This document shows positions 43,740-54,479 of a stretch of DNA of 64,000 nucleotides, in pieces; position 1 is the stretch's first letter; each line of letters begins with the position of its first letter. The DNA comes from Nectonema munidae. Lineage: Eukaryota; Nematomorpha; Nectonematoida; Nectonematidae. Below the pieces are notes generated by a model, which worked only from the letters and a program-made list of their open reading frames with translations, had not been told where the DNA came from and ran no database searches. The position numbers and the translations under genes were made by a program. The stretch lies in assembly GCA_030549495.1 (NCBI GenBank), contig JAUIRK010000931.1, forward strand, positions 620,001 through 684,000. Reading direction: 5' to 3'.

Positions 43740-46700
43740 CAGTGGTGGGATTCAGCCTGTTCGCTCCTACTCGATAGAGTAGTTTAAAAAAAATTAAATT
43801 TTTAGCGAGTAGTCTCAAAAGAGTTACATATTTCCAATATATATTATTATTTTCATCTCGTTAATTACTTTTATTTATTATTAAAATTTAAAAACTTTTC
43901 GCTATATTGCATGATTCTGTACATTCTTTCACTTACCTTGTCATGAAAAAAATCATATACATCACATGTAAACTTCCCAGCCTCTGTCCAAGTTCGTCTT
44001 ATTACACTTCACAATAAACATAAAAGACTGTTTCATCGTCTTTCGAAAAACAACATTCCCAATTAGTATCACTTGTAATATGAATGTTTCACAGACATGA
44101 AAATATTCGAAATCAAATAATGAAAAAAATCTTTAACCTTTTAATTCTTAACTAAAACTAAAACGGAATATCATTTAAACTGTTGTTGTTCAATTTAACG
44201 TTATACAACCTCACCGCGAAAAATCACCTCTTCTCATATTTTTTGCAAATTTTTTTCCATTTTGGTATGAAAATCTTTAGTTTTAAAATTGGTGAACCAT
44301 ATTTAAAATTTACCTTTTTGAAGTTACTAAGAAACTACAAAAAAAATTTTTTTTTTAATTTTCATTTTGCTTTCAGCATTTCAAAAAAAAATTTTGAAAA
44401 AATTTTCGATTGAAAAAATTTCGATTATTTATTTTTCATTTTAATTCGTATAATAAAAACTTTTCAAAACTAATTTATAATGATTTTTTGCATTTTAGAG
44501 TCATCTTGCTTCATAAAATTTTACAAAACTCAGTGTATTGAAAAGTTGCTAGTTATTATGAAAAGACAAAAAAGTTCATGGATAAAAACTCGAAAAATAT
44601 AAAATTTATGGAATGAAATATATTTCTCAACCTTTTCAGCAAGAATCAAATGTTGGAAATATTTTTGACGAAGTTCAAGAAAGTTCAAACGCATCAGATC
44701 CATTTATTCCAGTTCTACCAGATTGCTGGAGTGAGGACCAATTCAACACATTTAAAGCTAAATATATTGGTCTCATCATTCAAATAAAAAAACTAGGATG
44801 CCTACATTGTTCAAAAAGCGAAAAAGTAAATCTCTTTGGCACTGGACTACGCATATCTTCCGAGTGGGCCAGCTGCATCGTTAAGCCATCTGGAAATAGA
44901 AGAACTTCCCGTGAGGCTTCTTTGAGGAAAAAAATTCGAGATCATTTTTCAATCCAAGGCGCATTCAATTTGTGTTAAAGAAAGCACTGAATTCTCGAAG
45001 ACCAGAATTAGCCAAAGTTTTGATAAAATCAATGGAAAGTTTTTAGACTTAACAATCAAAGTTTTTAATACCGTTTACAGTATGGCAAAAAACTGCAGAC
45101 CCTTTTCTGATATCGAGTATTTGGTTGAGCTTCAACAAATAAATGGTGTACAAATGGGTGTTGAGCTTCACTCTCGTAAGACGGCCGTAAAGATTGTTCA
45201 CCATATTTCAACAAATCTTAAAAAAAAGTTTTCACCAAAATTATTGAAAAAAACTGAAATTTTGCATAATAGAAGACGAAGCTTCAACCATATCCAACAA
45301 ATCAGTGCTCATCATTTTTTTTGAAGTTAGAGGACACTGAAGTTTGACCAGTTATATTTTTTGATTAAGTTGAACTTATAGATCAGGGTGCAGAAAACGT
45401 TTTTTCATCGCTTTTATTAAGTTTAAAGAATCGTGGTATTAACGAGGATTATTTAAGAGAAAATGTAGTTGTGTTTTGCTCTGATGGAGCTTGTCATGAT
45501 TGGACATCATTTAGGGGTAAGTGTTCGATTCAGAAAAAGTTTTCCCAATATTGTTCTTCGGCATTGCCTTAATCACCGCTTACCGTTGATACGGGATGAC
45601 TCCGTGAATGAGGTAATGCAGGTTAATCATTTAAAAATATTCATTGATGAGATCTATAAAATTTTTCATCAGTCAAACAAAAATCAAAATGAGCTTTTTA
45701 AAATTTCATCAGAGTTAGGGCAGTAAATTTTAAAAATAGATAGGGTCCCACGTGGGCAGCTTGTAGTTTGAGGACTACTGTTGCTGTATGGCGTGGCTAC
45801 CTTCCTTTTTATACGATTTTTCAAACGAAGGCTTTTTAGGGATGGCATCACGATTATCAAACAAAAGTTTTCTTTATGATTTGGCTTTGATTATTGATAT
45901 TCTTCAAGAAATTTCAATATTGTCCAACGCTTTGTAAGCGAGAAATATAACTATTCAAAAAGCAGATAAACTCAAAAAAGATCGATCAAAGCTTTTAACT
46001 TGATGATTGAAAGTAAGGTAGTTTACGAAAAGGAAGCAGATAAAAAAATTATGGAAGAGTTGAAAGAAATTGAGTGGGTTGAAAATTCTAAAATAGTTGG
46101 AATTCAACGTCAAAATCTTCTTCAAAAAGTGATTGAAAATATTGAAAAGCGTATGATGAGCGACTTTATCAAAGCATGATTTTGTTCGACTGAGATTGAC
46201 CACAAAATCCTCGAGTTTTCATATTTTTTGGATCCGAATTCATGGCAGATCGAAGAGGTGATTATTCCATGGAAAGAAAGCGAGGAAAGCCTCATTCATT
46301 TCGAAAGATATTTTTATCATCGAATCGATCTCAATGAATATATAGATTATATTGAAAACTCATTAATTAAAACTAAAACTTTACATGCATCCGACTTACC
46401 ACAGAGCATAAAAGGGCAAAATATATATTGAATGTCGTGGCTGTTAGTACAGCGGAAGCAGAGAGAGTTTTTTCAATAATGAAGAATATATGTTCCGAAA
46501 AAAGAAACCGATTGTCAGTTTATAATATCTCAAACGTGATGATAATAAATTAATTGGCATGCCGCTAAAAAATTGGAAGGCAAAAGATACAGTTATAACA
46601 TGGTTGAGAAAGAATAATTCAGCAAATGACACAAGAGTAAAAAGAAAGCAAGAAGATGAAGTCAATCAAAATCAAGAGGCAATCTGGAAATACTTCGATT

Positions 46701-46954
46701 GAAATTATAATTCTGTTTTTTTAATTTTCATTTTTTCACAATATATTTGAACTATTAAACAAGTTTTGCGTACAAGCTTTTTTCACTTCAAAACATGAAA
46801 TTTTTCACTGTATAAGGATTCGATAGATACAATTAAAATGGGTAGTAGGAAAGCCTAAAAAATATAAATTTACATAGGGTTTTCGATCGAGTAGTTTGGA
46901 AAACTTGAAAAAATTTTCCGAGTAGTCTCAAACGAAATTTGAATCCCATCACTG
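43740..46954 (+). mobile_element. hAT transposon, 3.2 kb, decayed
   Basis: Tips CAGTGGTGGGATTCA and, inverted, CAGTGATGGGATTCA fit hAT. Subterminal CGAGTAGTCTCAAA boxes occur near both ends (about 43804 and 46919). The 8-bp flanks ATTAGAGA and TGTGGAGG no longer agree well. It contains the transposase remains at 44613-46702. Confidence 0.88.
44613..46702 (+). pseudogene. hAT transposase (KIAA1586/ZMYM-like), many breaks
   Basis: The N-terminal piece (44613-44978) has CWSEDQFNTFKAKYIGLI, KKLGCLHCSKSEKVNLF and SLRKKIRDHF. Middle pieces include FSDIEYLVELQQINGVQMG and VVVFCSDGAC with the conserved Asp. The dimerisation domain reads VVAVSTAEAERVFSIMKNIC then SEKRNRLS near 46435-46530, ending IWKYFD. 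At least five frame changes. Similar proteins are also domesticated in vertebrates, but this copy is dead. Confidence 0.8.
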
Positions 46955-47169
46955 TGTGGAGGTATATGAGTAGATAAACTATAGAGATTTGTGTTAATAC
47001 TACGTTATATATTATTTCATATTGTAAGTAGAACAACATTTGTAATAATATACCTCAATCAGGGCTTACGTTGCGTTCTCAAGAAGCTTCTTTTATTTTC
47101 AATTGTTATTTTTGTTGTTTAAGTAATAAAAATTCAAATTTGCTACTTAAACCTTGATATTTTGACTTC

Positions 47170-47302
47170 CAAATAGCGATGGGACTATAGCCAAGTTTTA
47201 AAGGTAAAGGTAACGTGGGGTGTTTTCATCAAGAAGGGACAATTACACCACTTGTATCGAACTATGAAGAAAGTAGGCTCTATGCTGGATCGAACCCAAG
47301 AC
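47170..47302 (-). mobile_element. possible second tRNA-related SINE fragment
   Basis: The minus strand reads CTTGGGTTCGATCCAGCATA, containing a good B box. No A box precedes it because the MITE at 47303 abuts it. The downstream body is unlike the SINE at 23.5 kb. Low support. Confidence 0.3.
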
Positions 47303-47599
47303 CAGTAAGACCTTTTACCCAAATACACAGAAATATAATTTTTTTTTACAAATAAGAACTTGAAATTAAAAATATATTAGATAAATGCTTAAAAAAATAC
47401 ACAGATATTTAGGACTGGCAATAGAGTATTGTTATATATTTTTATGTCTCCCATTATCTTGCCCGACCACATATATTAGTAATTTAAAATTAAAAATTAT
47501 TTTAAACAGCTTACTATTATAAAATAATTATATTTTTAATAAAAATTCAAACCAACTTACAAAACCAACTTTAGAATTTTTAGGAACAGTTGAAGTTCA

Positions 47600-47988
47600 G
47601 GGGTAGGTAGGTAGGTAGGTAGGTGGATTTCAAAGCACTTTCCAGCGTGAGCTGATATGCTCGCGTAAGCTTGAGAGTTGGTTAAGGAAGATGCAGATGT
47701 TGGTAGAGATAGGTTGTCCAGAAGAGAAAAGCAGATTAGTTTGTTATAGGGTTATCGACGATGGTGAGAGTTGTTTCAATGGTGTCAATGAGGGTTGCTA
47801 GGGATTTTAGTAGTGTTGGGTGTAACAGAAGATCTGAGAGTGTTGTTGGAGATCTGTTAAGTAAAGAAAGGCAGCGAAATAGAAGATCTTGGCGATGATA
47901 AGAGAAAATTTGACATGTGAATATGAGGTGGTATGGCGTTTCTATTGTGTCGCATCCGAAACGACAGTATGGATTTTCGCTTACTTTA
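47600..47988 (-). pseudogene. 3' end of an I/R1-like LINE, nested
   Basis: The minus strand reads SENPYCRFGCDTIETPYHLI, then FTCQIFSYHRQDLLFRCLSL: the Cys/His end of ORF2, homologous to the end of the LINE at 38 kb. The frame is open to its stop. The 3' tail reads GAAAGTGCTTTGAAATCCAC with CTAC repeats. Confidence 0.8.
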
Positions 47989-47996
47989 ATTCGGAA

Positions 47997-48126
47997 AGTT
48001 CAGGGGTTTAATTCTAAAGACTCCCGACTCTTGAAAATAAAATAACAAAATCTGTGATTAACCATCTTAATCATATTGCGAGCACATAGCTTTACCAGAG
48101 AAAGTGGTTTGGTATTCAACCAACTA
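47997..48126 (+). mobile_element. tRNA-derived SINE, copy 3, 5'-truncated
   Basis: Starts at the B-box region (TTCAGGGGTTTAATTCTAAA) and continues CTGTGATTAACCATCTTAAT and GCGAGCACATAGC to a CAACCAAC end. Matches 23520-23655. It lies tail-outward against the nested LINE end. Confidence 0.8.
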
Positions 48127-48769
48127 AATAAATAATAAGTTATTTTTTAAATTTTTTATAATTCAATTTCAAATTAATAATTTATTTTAATTTTATGGTG
48201 AGAATTTCTTCTATATATATTTATATTATTCTGTGTATATTTAAATTTGTTTTGATCTGTTTGTGTATAATTGGGTATATTTGGGTGTATTTGGGTAAAA
48301 AGTCCCACTCGGATCAATCATTGCACCACATGGTAGTCTGTGGGTGGAAATACAAACTGAATCCAAGAAGTAAGGATCAACTTAAAGAAAGTATCTACGT
48401 TACTATGTGATAGAAGAACTGTGGTTAACTTTAAGAACAAGTTCTATAAAATAGTTGTAATACATGCGAAGATTTATTGATCATTGGAAAAGAAAATAAA
48501 GGTAAATTTATTTATTTAAAGCAAACAAAACAAGTTCCAAATCAAGCTGAGATGGACACTTCACAAAAGAAGGATTGAACGAAAAATTAGGTGGGGTGAG
48601 GTTGAATGAACACGAGCAAGCATCAGGATTTCAAAGAAGAAGAAGCCCTCGAATAGGTAGGTAAATTTAACATTTTAGGCCTATATAATGGGTTTACTAT
48701 TTCGCACAAAAAACATATTTTCACTTTAAGTAAAACTTTTATTATATAAACAACTATTAATTTTCAGAG

Positions 48770-48905
48770 TTCTTCAGAAAAGGGCATTAAGGGTTGTTTT
48801 CAATCTAAATTATCAAGTTCATACTACCTTTTTATTCGGAAATTTCAACCTTCTCAAAGTAGAAGACTTATTTTATCTTAGATTATCTGTTTTTTTAATT
48901 TGACT
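48770..48905 (+). pseudogene. LINE ORF2 fragment, sister of 20.2 kb copy
   Basis: The plus strand reads RVLQKRALRVVFNLNYQVHT, then NLLKVEDLFYLRLSVF, clearly related to 20230-20420. Confidence 0.75.
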
Positions 48906-48909
48906 GACT

Positions 48910-50076
48910 AATTAAAGAAAGTTTTTGCAAAATTATTAACTACAAGTCTAAAATACCATACATGACAAAAAACTCCCAATGTCTAAACAGATTAAATTAT
49001 ACACTTAAAAGTTAAAATATATTTATCTTTAAAAAAAAATTTAACTTTTTTAATAGTATTATGTTTTTGTTTGAAGATTTAGCTTCTTTTAAAAACACAG
49101 GTAGCAACTATATATATTCTTCCTATAACTAATAATTTACATTCTAGCTTCTCTTTTCTTTTTAAACTAAAATTAAAAAAATAATAATTTCTTTCCTTAC
49201 ATTTTGAGAAAATGTAGTAACGGCCATTTCTGGCTTTTAATTTTTTTTTGGGCATGTCCTTTAAAAATTTCGCAACCCTATATATATATATATATATATG
49301 GAAATCTGATATTCAATAAAGATTCTGTGCCTTGTAGTTTCACAAATCAGAATAACAAATTTTCATAATAAATTATATGACTACAAGATACTAATTTTTT
49401 TTATTTATTTTGATCACGCATTTACTCCATTACTCTTGTTAAAAATATTAATGTTTTTTTGGTAAACGTTTTCTCGTATGACATCTTCTGCAATGGCTCT
49501 AGATATTAACAAGTAATTTTTTATTATTTCTAATAATAAGTTATAATATAAATGGTGGAAAAGTTATTTATTTTTGATGCCACTATACATTTATACACTG
49601 CAATGTTACGGGCTTACTAAAGTTTATAATTTATAAGTCTATCAATTTTTACTACTCTAACTCCATCCTATATTTTGATTTAGATTCTATATGAAAAATA
49701 AATGATCTTTATTCCATTTTGTGAATTAAGAAATATTTGTTTTTTAGATTCTAAAGAGAATTGACATTTTTTATTTGTAAATAAGATTTCTTTCCTATCT
49801 TATTTTTAAATTTTAATGAAGATTTAGTAAAGTTACTGCACTTTTTCGTTATTTAACATAAATGCTTATTACTTGTATGGCGAAACTATCCGTACTTCTG
49901 AAATAATTGTACAAATATAAAGGCTTTTCCGTTTAAATAAGGGAAATACCACTACTAATAAAAAAGAACAGCTCTCGAATATATATATTCGAGGCGGATA
50001 CAGAAGGGTCTATCTAGGAGGACTTTAGTCCTTCACCCTACCTATTTTGAAAGTTTAGTTAAATAATTTTGATAAA
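48910..50076. other. AT-rich stretch; TA repeat and 20-bp palindrome only
   Basis: Contains (TA)n at about 49279-49299 and the perfect palindrome CTCGAATATATATATTCGAG at 49974-49993. No gene recognised. Confidence 0.5.
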
Positions 50077-50080
50077 TTAA

Positions 50081-50210
50081 CCCATTTAAGACCAAGCAAA
50101 GCAGACGATATTTAAAAAAACGCAGACGATTTATATTCAAAGTCATTGAAAAAAGCAGACGAAGATGAAATTACTTATGTTCCAAAATAGGAACATTGGT
50201 CGTAAATGGG
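50081..50210. mobile_element. TTAA MITE family, copy 2
   Basis: 130 bp with TTAA on both sides; tips CCCATTTAAGACCAAG and, inverted, CCCATTTACGACCAAT. Palindrome TGTTCC-AAAATA-GGAACA at 50178-50195 near the right tip. Contains GCAGACGA three times. Confidence 0.88.
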
Positions 50211-51051
50211 TTAAATAGATATATGGCCTTTTTATGTATATAAAAATTTTTCTTCCTAAAACATTTTTATCATATATCTTATGTATCATGCGAGTTTCTT
50301 GAAAGGTAGATTACATTAGGCTAATTTCTTTTTTCAATCTTTCACATAAAATTTTTCTAATCTGGTTTTTAGTAAAAATATAAAAGTCGCATGAAATTCG
50401 ACTATATGCGTTAAATACATATTATTGTTAATTTTTGTCCTCTTCGGTTTAAATTCCAGGCTATTCTACTGGTCTGATAGTAAATTATTTAAAAAAAATT
50501 TGTTTACAATCATGGCTCATAAATGTATTACTTATTTGCTCTTCTATATTATATTGAAATTATAGTTTACGTTCACAATTAAAGTTATACGCTGTGAACA
50601 ATGTTGTATTTCATAAATATGATGATCAATGCAATCAATAATTGACCTAAAATTAAAAAAAAAATTTATATTGTTTTTTAAAAATTGACATTGTCTCATC
50701 AATCTCGTCTTTTTTAAATTATTATAAAAATGAGTTGGTTCCTCTACTCGTTCACAACGTGATCATTTAAGGTTTATATATGGATCATTAAATGGAATAT
50801 TCCTTCATGCTACGTGCGAAGCTGAACTCAAAATCGTAACGGATGATTGCAACGATTTTAATTATATAACGGGTATGGATCATTGAAGTTGTATTAATAT
50901 TTATTAATGTATGGAAATGGCATGGATTGAAAGGATTAAAGCCTTTTAGTTTGAAAAAATCTCATGCCTCGCTTTAATAGATTCAAAAAACTTCACATCT
51001 TCCCCATTTATTAGATTTAAAAAAATGATTACAAAATCTATGAAATTTGTC

Positions 51052-51911
51052 TTACTTATTTCGTTCGTTCCACATGAATTCCTTCAAATAAGAGTTCAGA
51101 AATTCTCTTTTACATCCGATTATTTGTTTTATTCTTTTTTTGTGTTTGTTCCAATATCTCTCCATTGCTTGTGTATGAACGCCTGTAGTCCTATCAATAA
51201 AATTCAATGAGTGGTTAACAGTATGATGCGTAAGTCTAAGGTCTCTTTGAATGTTCCTGTATCCTTTCCATTGATCACTATGAATAATTGATCCAGGCAC
51301 AACTACTTTTCTGATTATAGGCAACAGTGTTTCGGCATTGCGCGAGTCGACTATCTCCATATAACCGTGGGATGGTGATAAAGTAGGATCAACTATTCCA
51401 AATATCCATAGAGGTTTCTGAGCATAACGTCCCCTATGGGGTTTTGGTTTATGACTAAAACAAGATTCATCAATCTGTAACGTTATGCCTGATCCACCAA
51501 GCATAGGATTGCTTTCAAAATGTTTCATACAAATTTTACGAAAAAAAACAAAACGTCAATAACTGTCACTTTTGAAACTTTCACTAACTGCATAGTCTGC
51601 AAAACACTCAGTTCCTGACACCAATAAAATATTCCTTCTAACCACTTTTGCAAAGAAAGCTTTGAACGATAAAAAAAATCTTTGCGAATTGATTCGTAGT
51701 GCTTATATTTAGTGCATTCCTTAACTTGACACTTCCAGACATATTTGTCTTGAATTGAAGAAGGTTTTGTCCAGTTCATCAACTTGCTACATTGACGGCA
51801 TTTCAGTTCTGTTCTCAAAAGATTCTGCTGCTTCCTCTAGTTAATCGCAGGAGTCGGGTCTTCAACCAATAGTGGCTTAATAATTTCTTCATACAGAAAA
51901 CGATCCATGTT
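51052..51911 (-). pseudogene. Merlin (IS1016/ISXO2-type) transposase, one shift and one stop
   Basis: The minus strand begins MDRFLYEEIIKPLLVEDPTP at 51911. A zinc-ribbon-like part follows (CRQCSKLMNW..WKCQVKECTKY), then the ISXO2 DDE domain: LQIDESCFSHKPKPHRGRYA, WIFGIVD, IIHSDQWKGY, NHSLNFIDRT and HTQAMERYWNKHKKRIK. Asp, Asp and Glu of the catalytic triad are visible. There is an in-frame stop near 51840 and a frame change near 51526. Terminal repeats were not found. Merlin is an uncommon animal superfamily. Confidence 0.85.
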
Positions 51912-52206
51912 ATTAGTTGTTTTTTTAACAATTCAAAAAGAAAAATTTTATTGTCTGCGGAAAGATATAAAAAAATATTAGGAAACAGCACCCGATTTTA
52001 TTAAAAGAATAAACTATGCATTAAAAAAGGGTTAAGGAAAATAATTCCTAATAATTATATATAATATTATTTTATATTTCTAATAAAAAATATAAAAAAA
52101 AGCAGGGAGAAAAGTTTTGTCATTTTTTTTGATAATGAATTTTCGTTCTAATTTTTTGAAAAATTCTGCAATATATTTGCAGGCAATTCTGTTTTTCATA
52201 AATAAA

Positions 52207-52257
52207 CAAGTAAAGATAAGCACCCTCGTAAAAACAGGGAGTGCTCATCTTTACTTG
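52207..52257. repeat. strong hairpin, 20-bp arms
   Basis: CAAGTAAAGATAAGCACCCT and the inverted AGGGAGTGCTCATCTTTACTTG pair with one mismatch and small bulges around a 9-nt loop. It lies about 300 bp beyond the Merlin transposase; it could be a foldback end or a structured RNA segment. Confidence 0.8.
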
Positions 52258-52332
52258 ATACAAAATTTCTGTTATTCATTGTGTTTTTTAATTATCTTAT
52301 GCTTCCTAGAGGGGCGCGCCCTAAAGGTTGGA

Positions 52333-52427
52333 AACTAAGGTTGGATTATTATTGAGTTAAGGGGTATTATTTAATGTCTAAGTCTTTTTATTGATAATCG
52401 TATAAATTGGTATTCTAGGTAAATACG
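52333..52427 (+). repeat. 95-bp direct repeat, left copy
   Basis: Identical over 95 bp to 54381-54475. It starts AACTAAGGTTGGATTATTAT and ends TTCTAGGTAAATACG. It does not begin TG or end CA, and no coding region of a retroelement lies between the copies. Confidence 0.95.
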
Positions 52428-52429
52428 AC

Positions 52430-53680
52430 TCCCACTGATTTGATTCCTCGTAATTAGATTCTGCTAATTTAACTCCTGATTTATTAAAATTAAATAATTG
52501 ACTAGTTATAATAACCTACAAACAATTCCAACTGACGAGCAAACTAACTAACTTTTTAAATAACTAATTAACTAATAATTAACTACACTGGACAATAAAT
52601 GAAAATTTTCTAAGGTACCAAAAATATAATTTTTAAATTTTTTCCTTTTTAAATTCTCAAATAATTTAAGTTTTTTACTAAATCTTACTATTCTCTAATT
52701 TTATAATAGAAAAGGAATTAGATCAAAAAAAAATTTCATTCAAAATTTAAGGAGTAAATTTATGTTTTTGTACATTCTAAAAGCTGAGTCGAATTTCTAT
52801 CTCTTTGATATCCTATCTTATTCATCGTTAACATCTCTTTCAGGAAAGCCATCTAAATGATTTTGCAAAATTGCCATTTCTACATTAATAAGAATGAATG
52901 AATATAAAATTCCCGCTTATATTGAAAGCAACAAAAATATTGTTGACAAGTGCTATCGAACTAACTAAAATATCAGTAGTAACTAATAAAAATTGTCTAA
53001 TTTTATTACTTTTATAGAGTAGATCATAACTTTTTTTGAATATCCGAAGTGAAATTACGTTTTAGAAAAATGTCTGAGTCAAGCTACGGGAAGTGAAATT
53101 AACGGAGCTAAATTACGCAAATAATAATATGAATACACACACACACGCGCGCGACATTACTATAAATTATACGACACTAATAATGCATTCATCGCATAAT
53201 AGAATGAGGAATAATATTGCACTTGGTATTCAAATATGTCTCATCCAATCGAATCAGAATAAACACATGAGTGATTTTTGCAGAGTTCATGTACTCGAAG
53301 TATGACAACACGCATTTGTTGTGTGACAGATATTTGATGTACTATCATCAATATCAACGTGATGTATATAAGATCGCGTAGCTTTCTTGAGTAAGTAAAA
53401 AAAATAGTTGTTATAATTTTGCAAAAATTTAGTTAATATTCGTAAATATGATGTGTGAATTTGACGGTTTATTTTCTTTGAAAGCTGAAATCTGTATAAG
53501 TATTTCAACTATAAAACCCATTGACTATATTTCCCTACTTTATAATTTTGTTCATTTCTTAGCTTTGAACTTCTTTTTTTATATTTCATACTGCCTCATT
53601 TTAACAATTCAGTTTAGTTAACTTCAAAGTAATTTTATAACTAATGTAAGTTAATATATTAGAAAAATTAAAAATAATCG
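52430..53680. other. AT-rich stretch with a CA/CG repeat
   Basis: Contains (CA)n(CG)n at 53133-53153. No gene recognised. Confidence 0.4.
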
Positions 53681-53790
53681 TTGTATTCAAAGGTGCTTAC
53701 TTTAATGTGAAGGCTGTTGTTTGTCTTGAATAAGAAGATGAAAGTGTGGAATAGTGTTGGAAGTGGCAATCAGCACGTCAAATGTCACAT

Positions 53791-54010
53791 TTACTCGATT
53801 TTGATTTGTTTACTTATCGCTATCGCATCCAACGAAAGAATAATCTTCCATATCCGATATTTTGTTTTGATATTAACAAGTGCCGAAACTGCTGATTCAC
53901 AAAAATAAGTAGTAGCAAAGGGAATTAGAACATTAATAGGTTTCTTTGCTACAAGAGGGTACGCTTGTAACAATGCACGCCAAAATTCTTCGAAGGGTGT
54001 TAAATTGAAT
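53791..54010 (-). pseudogene. hAT transposase C-terminal fragment (FAM200/ZBED5-like)
   Basis: The minus strand reads TPFEEFWRALLQAYPLVAKK, then PINVLIPFATTYFCESAVSA and LVNIKTKYRI. PFATTYxCES and IKTKYR are family hallmarks. It is cut off after the KTKYR motif. Confidence 0.8.
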
Positions 54011-54380
54011 TTTTAGCAATTCCTTTGGCCTTAAGTCAATCTTTAGTAAGATCATTATCACTAATACAATCTATATCTGCCAAAAAATGATTGCGAATCC
54101 TATTTTTTACGTGAATTTTTCTAAACAGAAATAACCAATGAAAGAGATCTGCAGAGTAACCAGATTTTAAACAAGTCTTTCTTTCCCCAAACTTCTAACA
54201 TTGCAAAGTTTGCAAAGCTATGCTACATGTTTGTTATTGTCAATATTGTTTTATTTGAAAAACTTTTCAAGCAATGTGGATAAATAAATCTTTTTTATTT
54301 TAGTTGGATTAATGCCGCCTCTTGATCATCGCCAATAATCATAATGTCCGGGTTATTTTTCCCAATAATATTAAATTGTC

Positions 54381-54475
54381 AACTAAGGTTGGATTATTAT
54401 TGAGTTAAGGGGTATTATTTAATGTCTAAGTCTTTTTATTGATAATCGTATAAATTGGTATTCTAGGTAAATACG
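54381..54475 (+). repeat. 95-bp direct repeat, right copy
   Basis: Perfect copy of 52333-52427, 2048 bp downstream. Perfect identity in such a decayed region implies a recent event or assembly duplication. Confidence 0.95.
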
Positions 54476-54479
54476 TCAA

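Larger units (their letters stand above)
47303..48312 (-). mobile_element. 36.6 kb MITE family copy interrupted by LINE and SINE pieces
   Basis: The ends 47303-47560 and 48127-48312 match, inverted, the right and left parts of the MITE at 36632-37088. The right tip is TATTTGGGTAAAAAGTCCCA. About 560 bp of LINE and SINE sequence split the MITE within its AT-rich core. Confidence 0.75.

Noticed and set aside
52333-54475. 95-bp direct repeats as ends of an LTR-type element
   Set aside because: No TG..CA ends, no recognisable coding region or primer site between them; kept only as an unexplained repeat pair.
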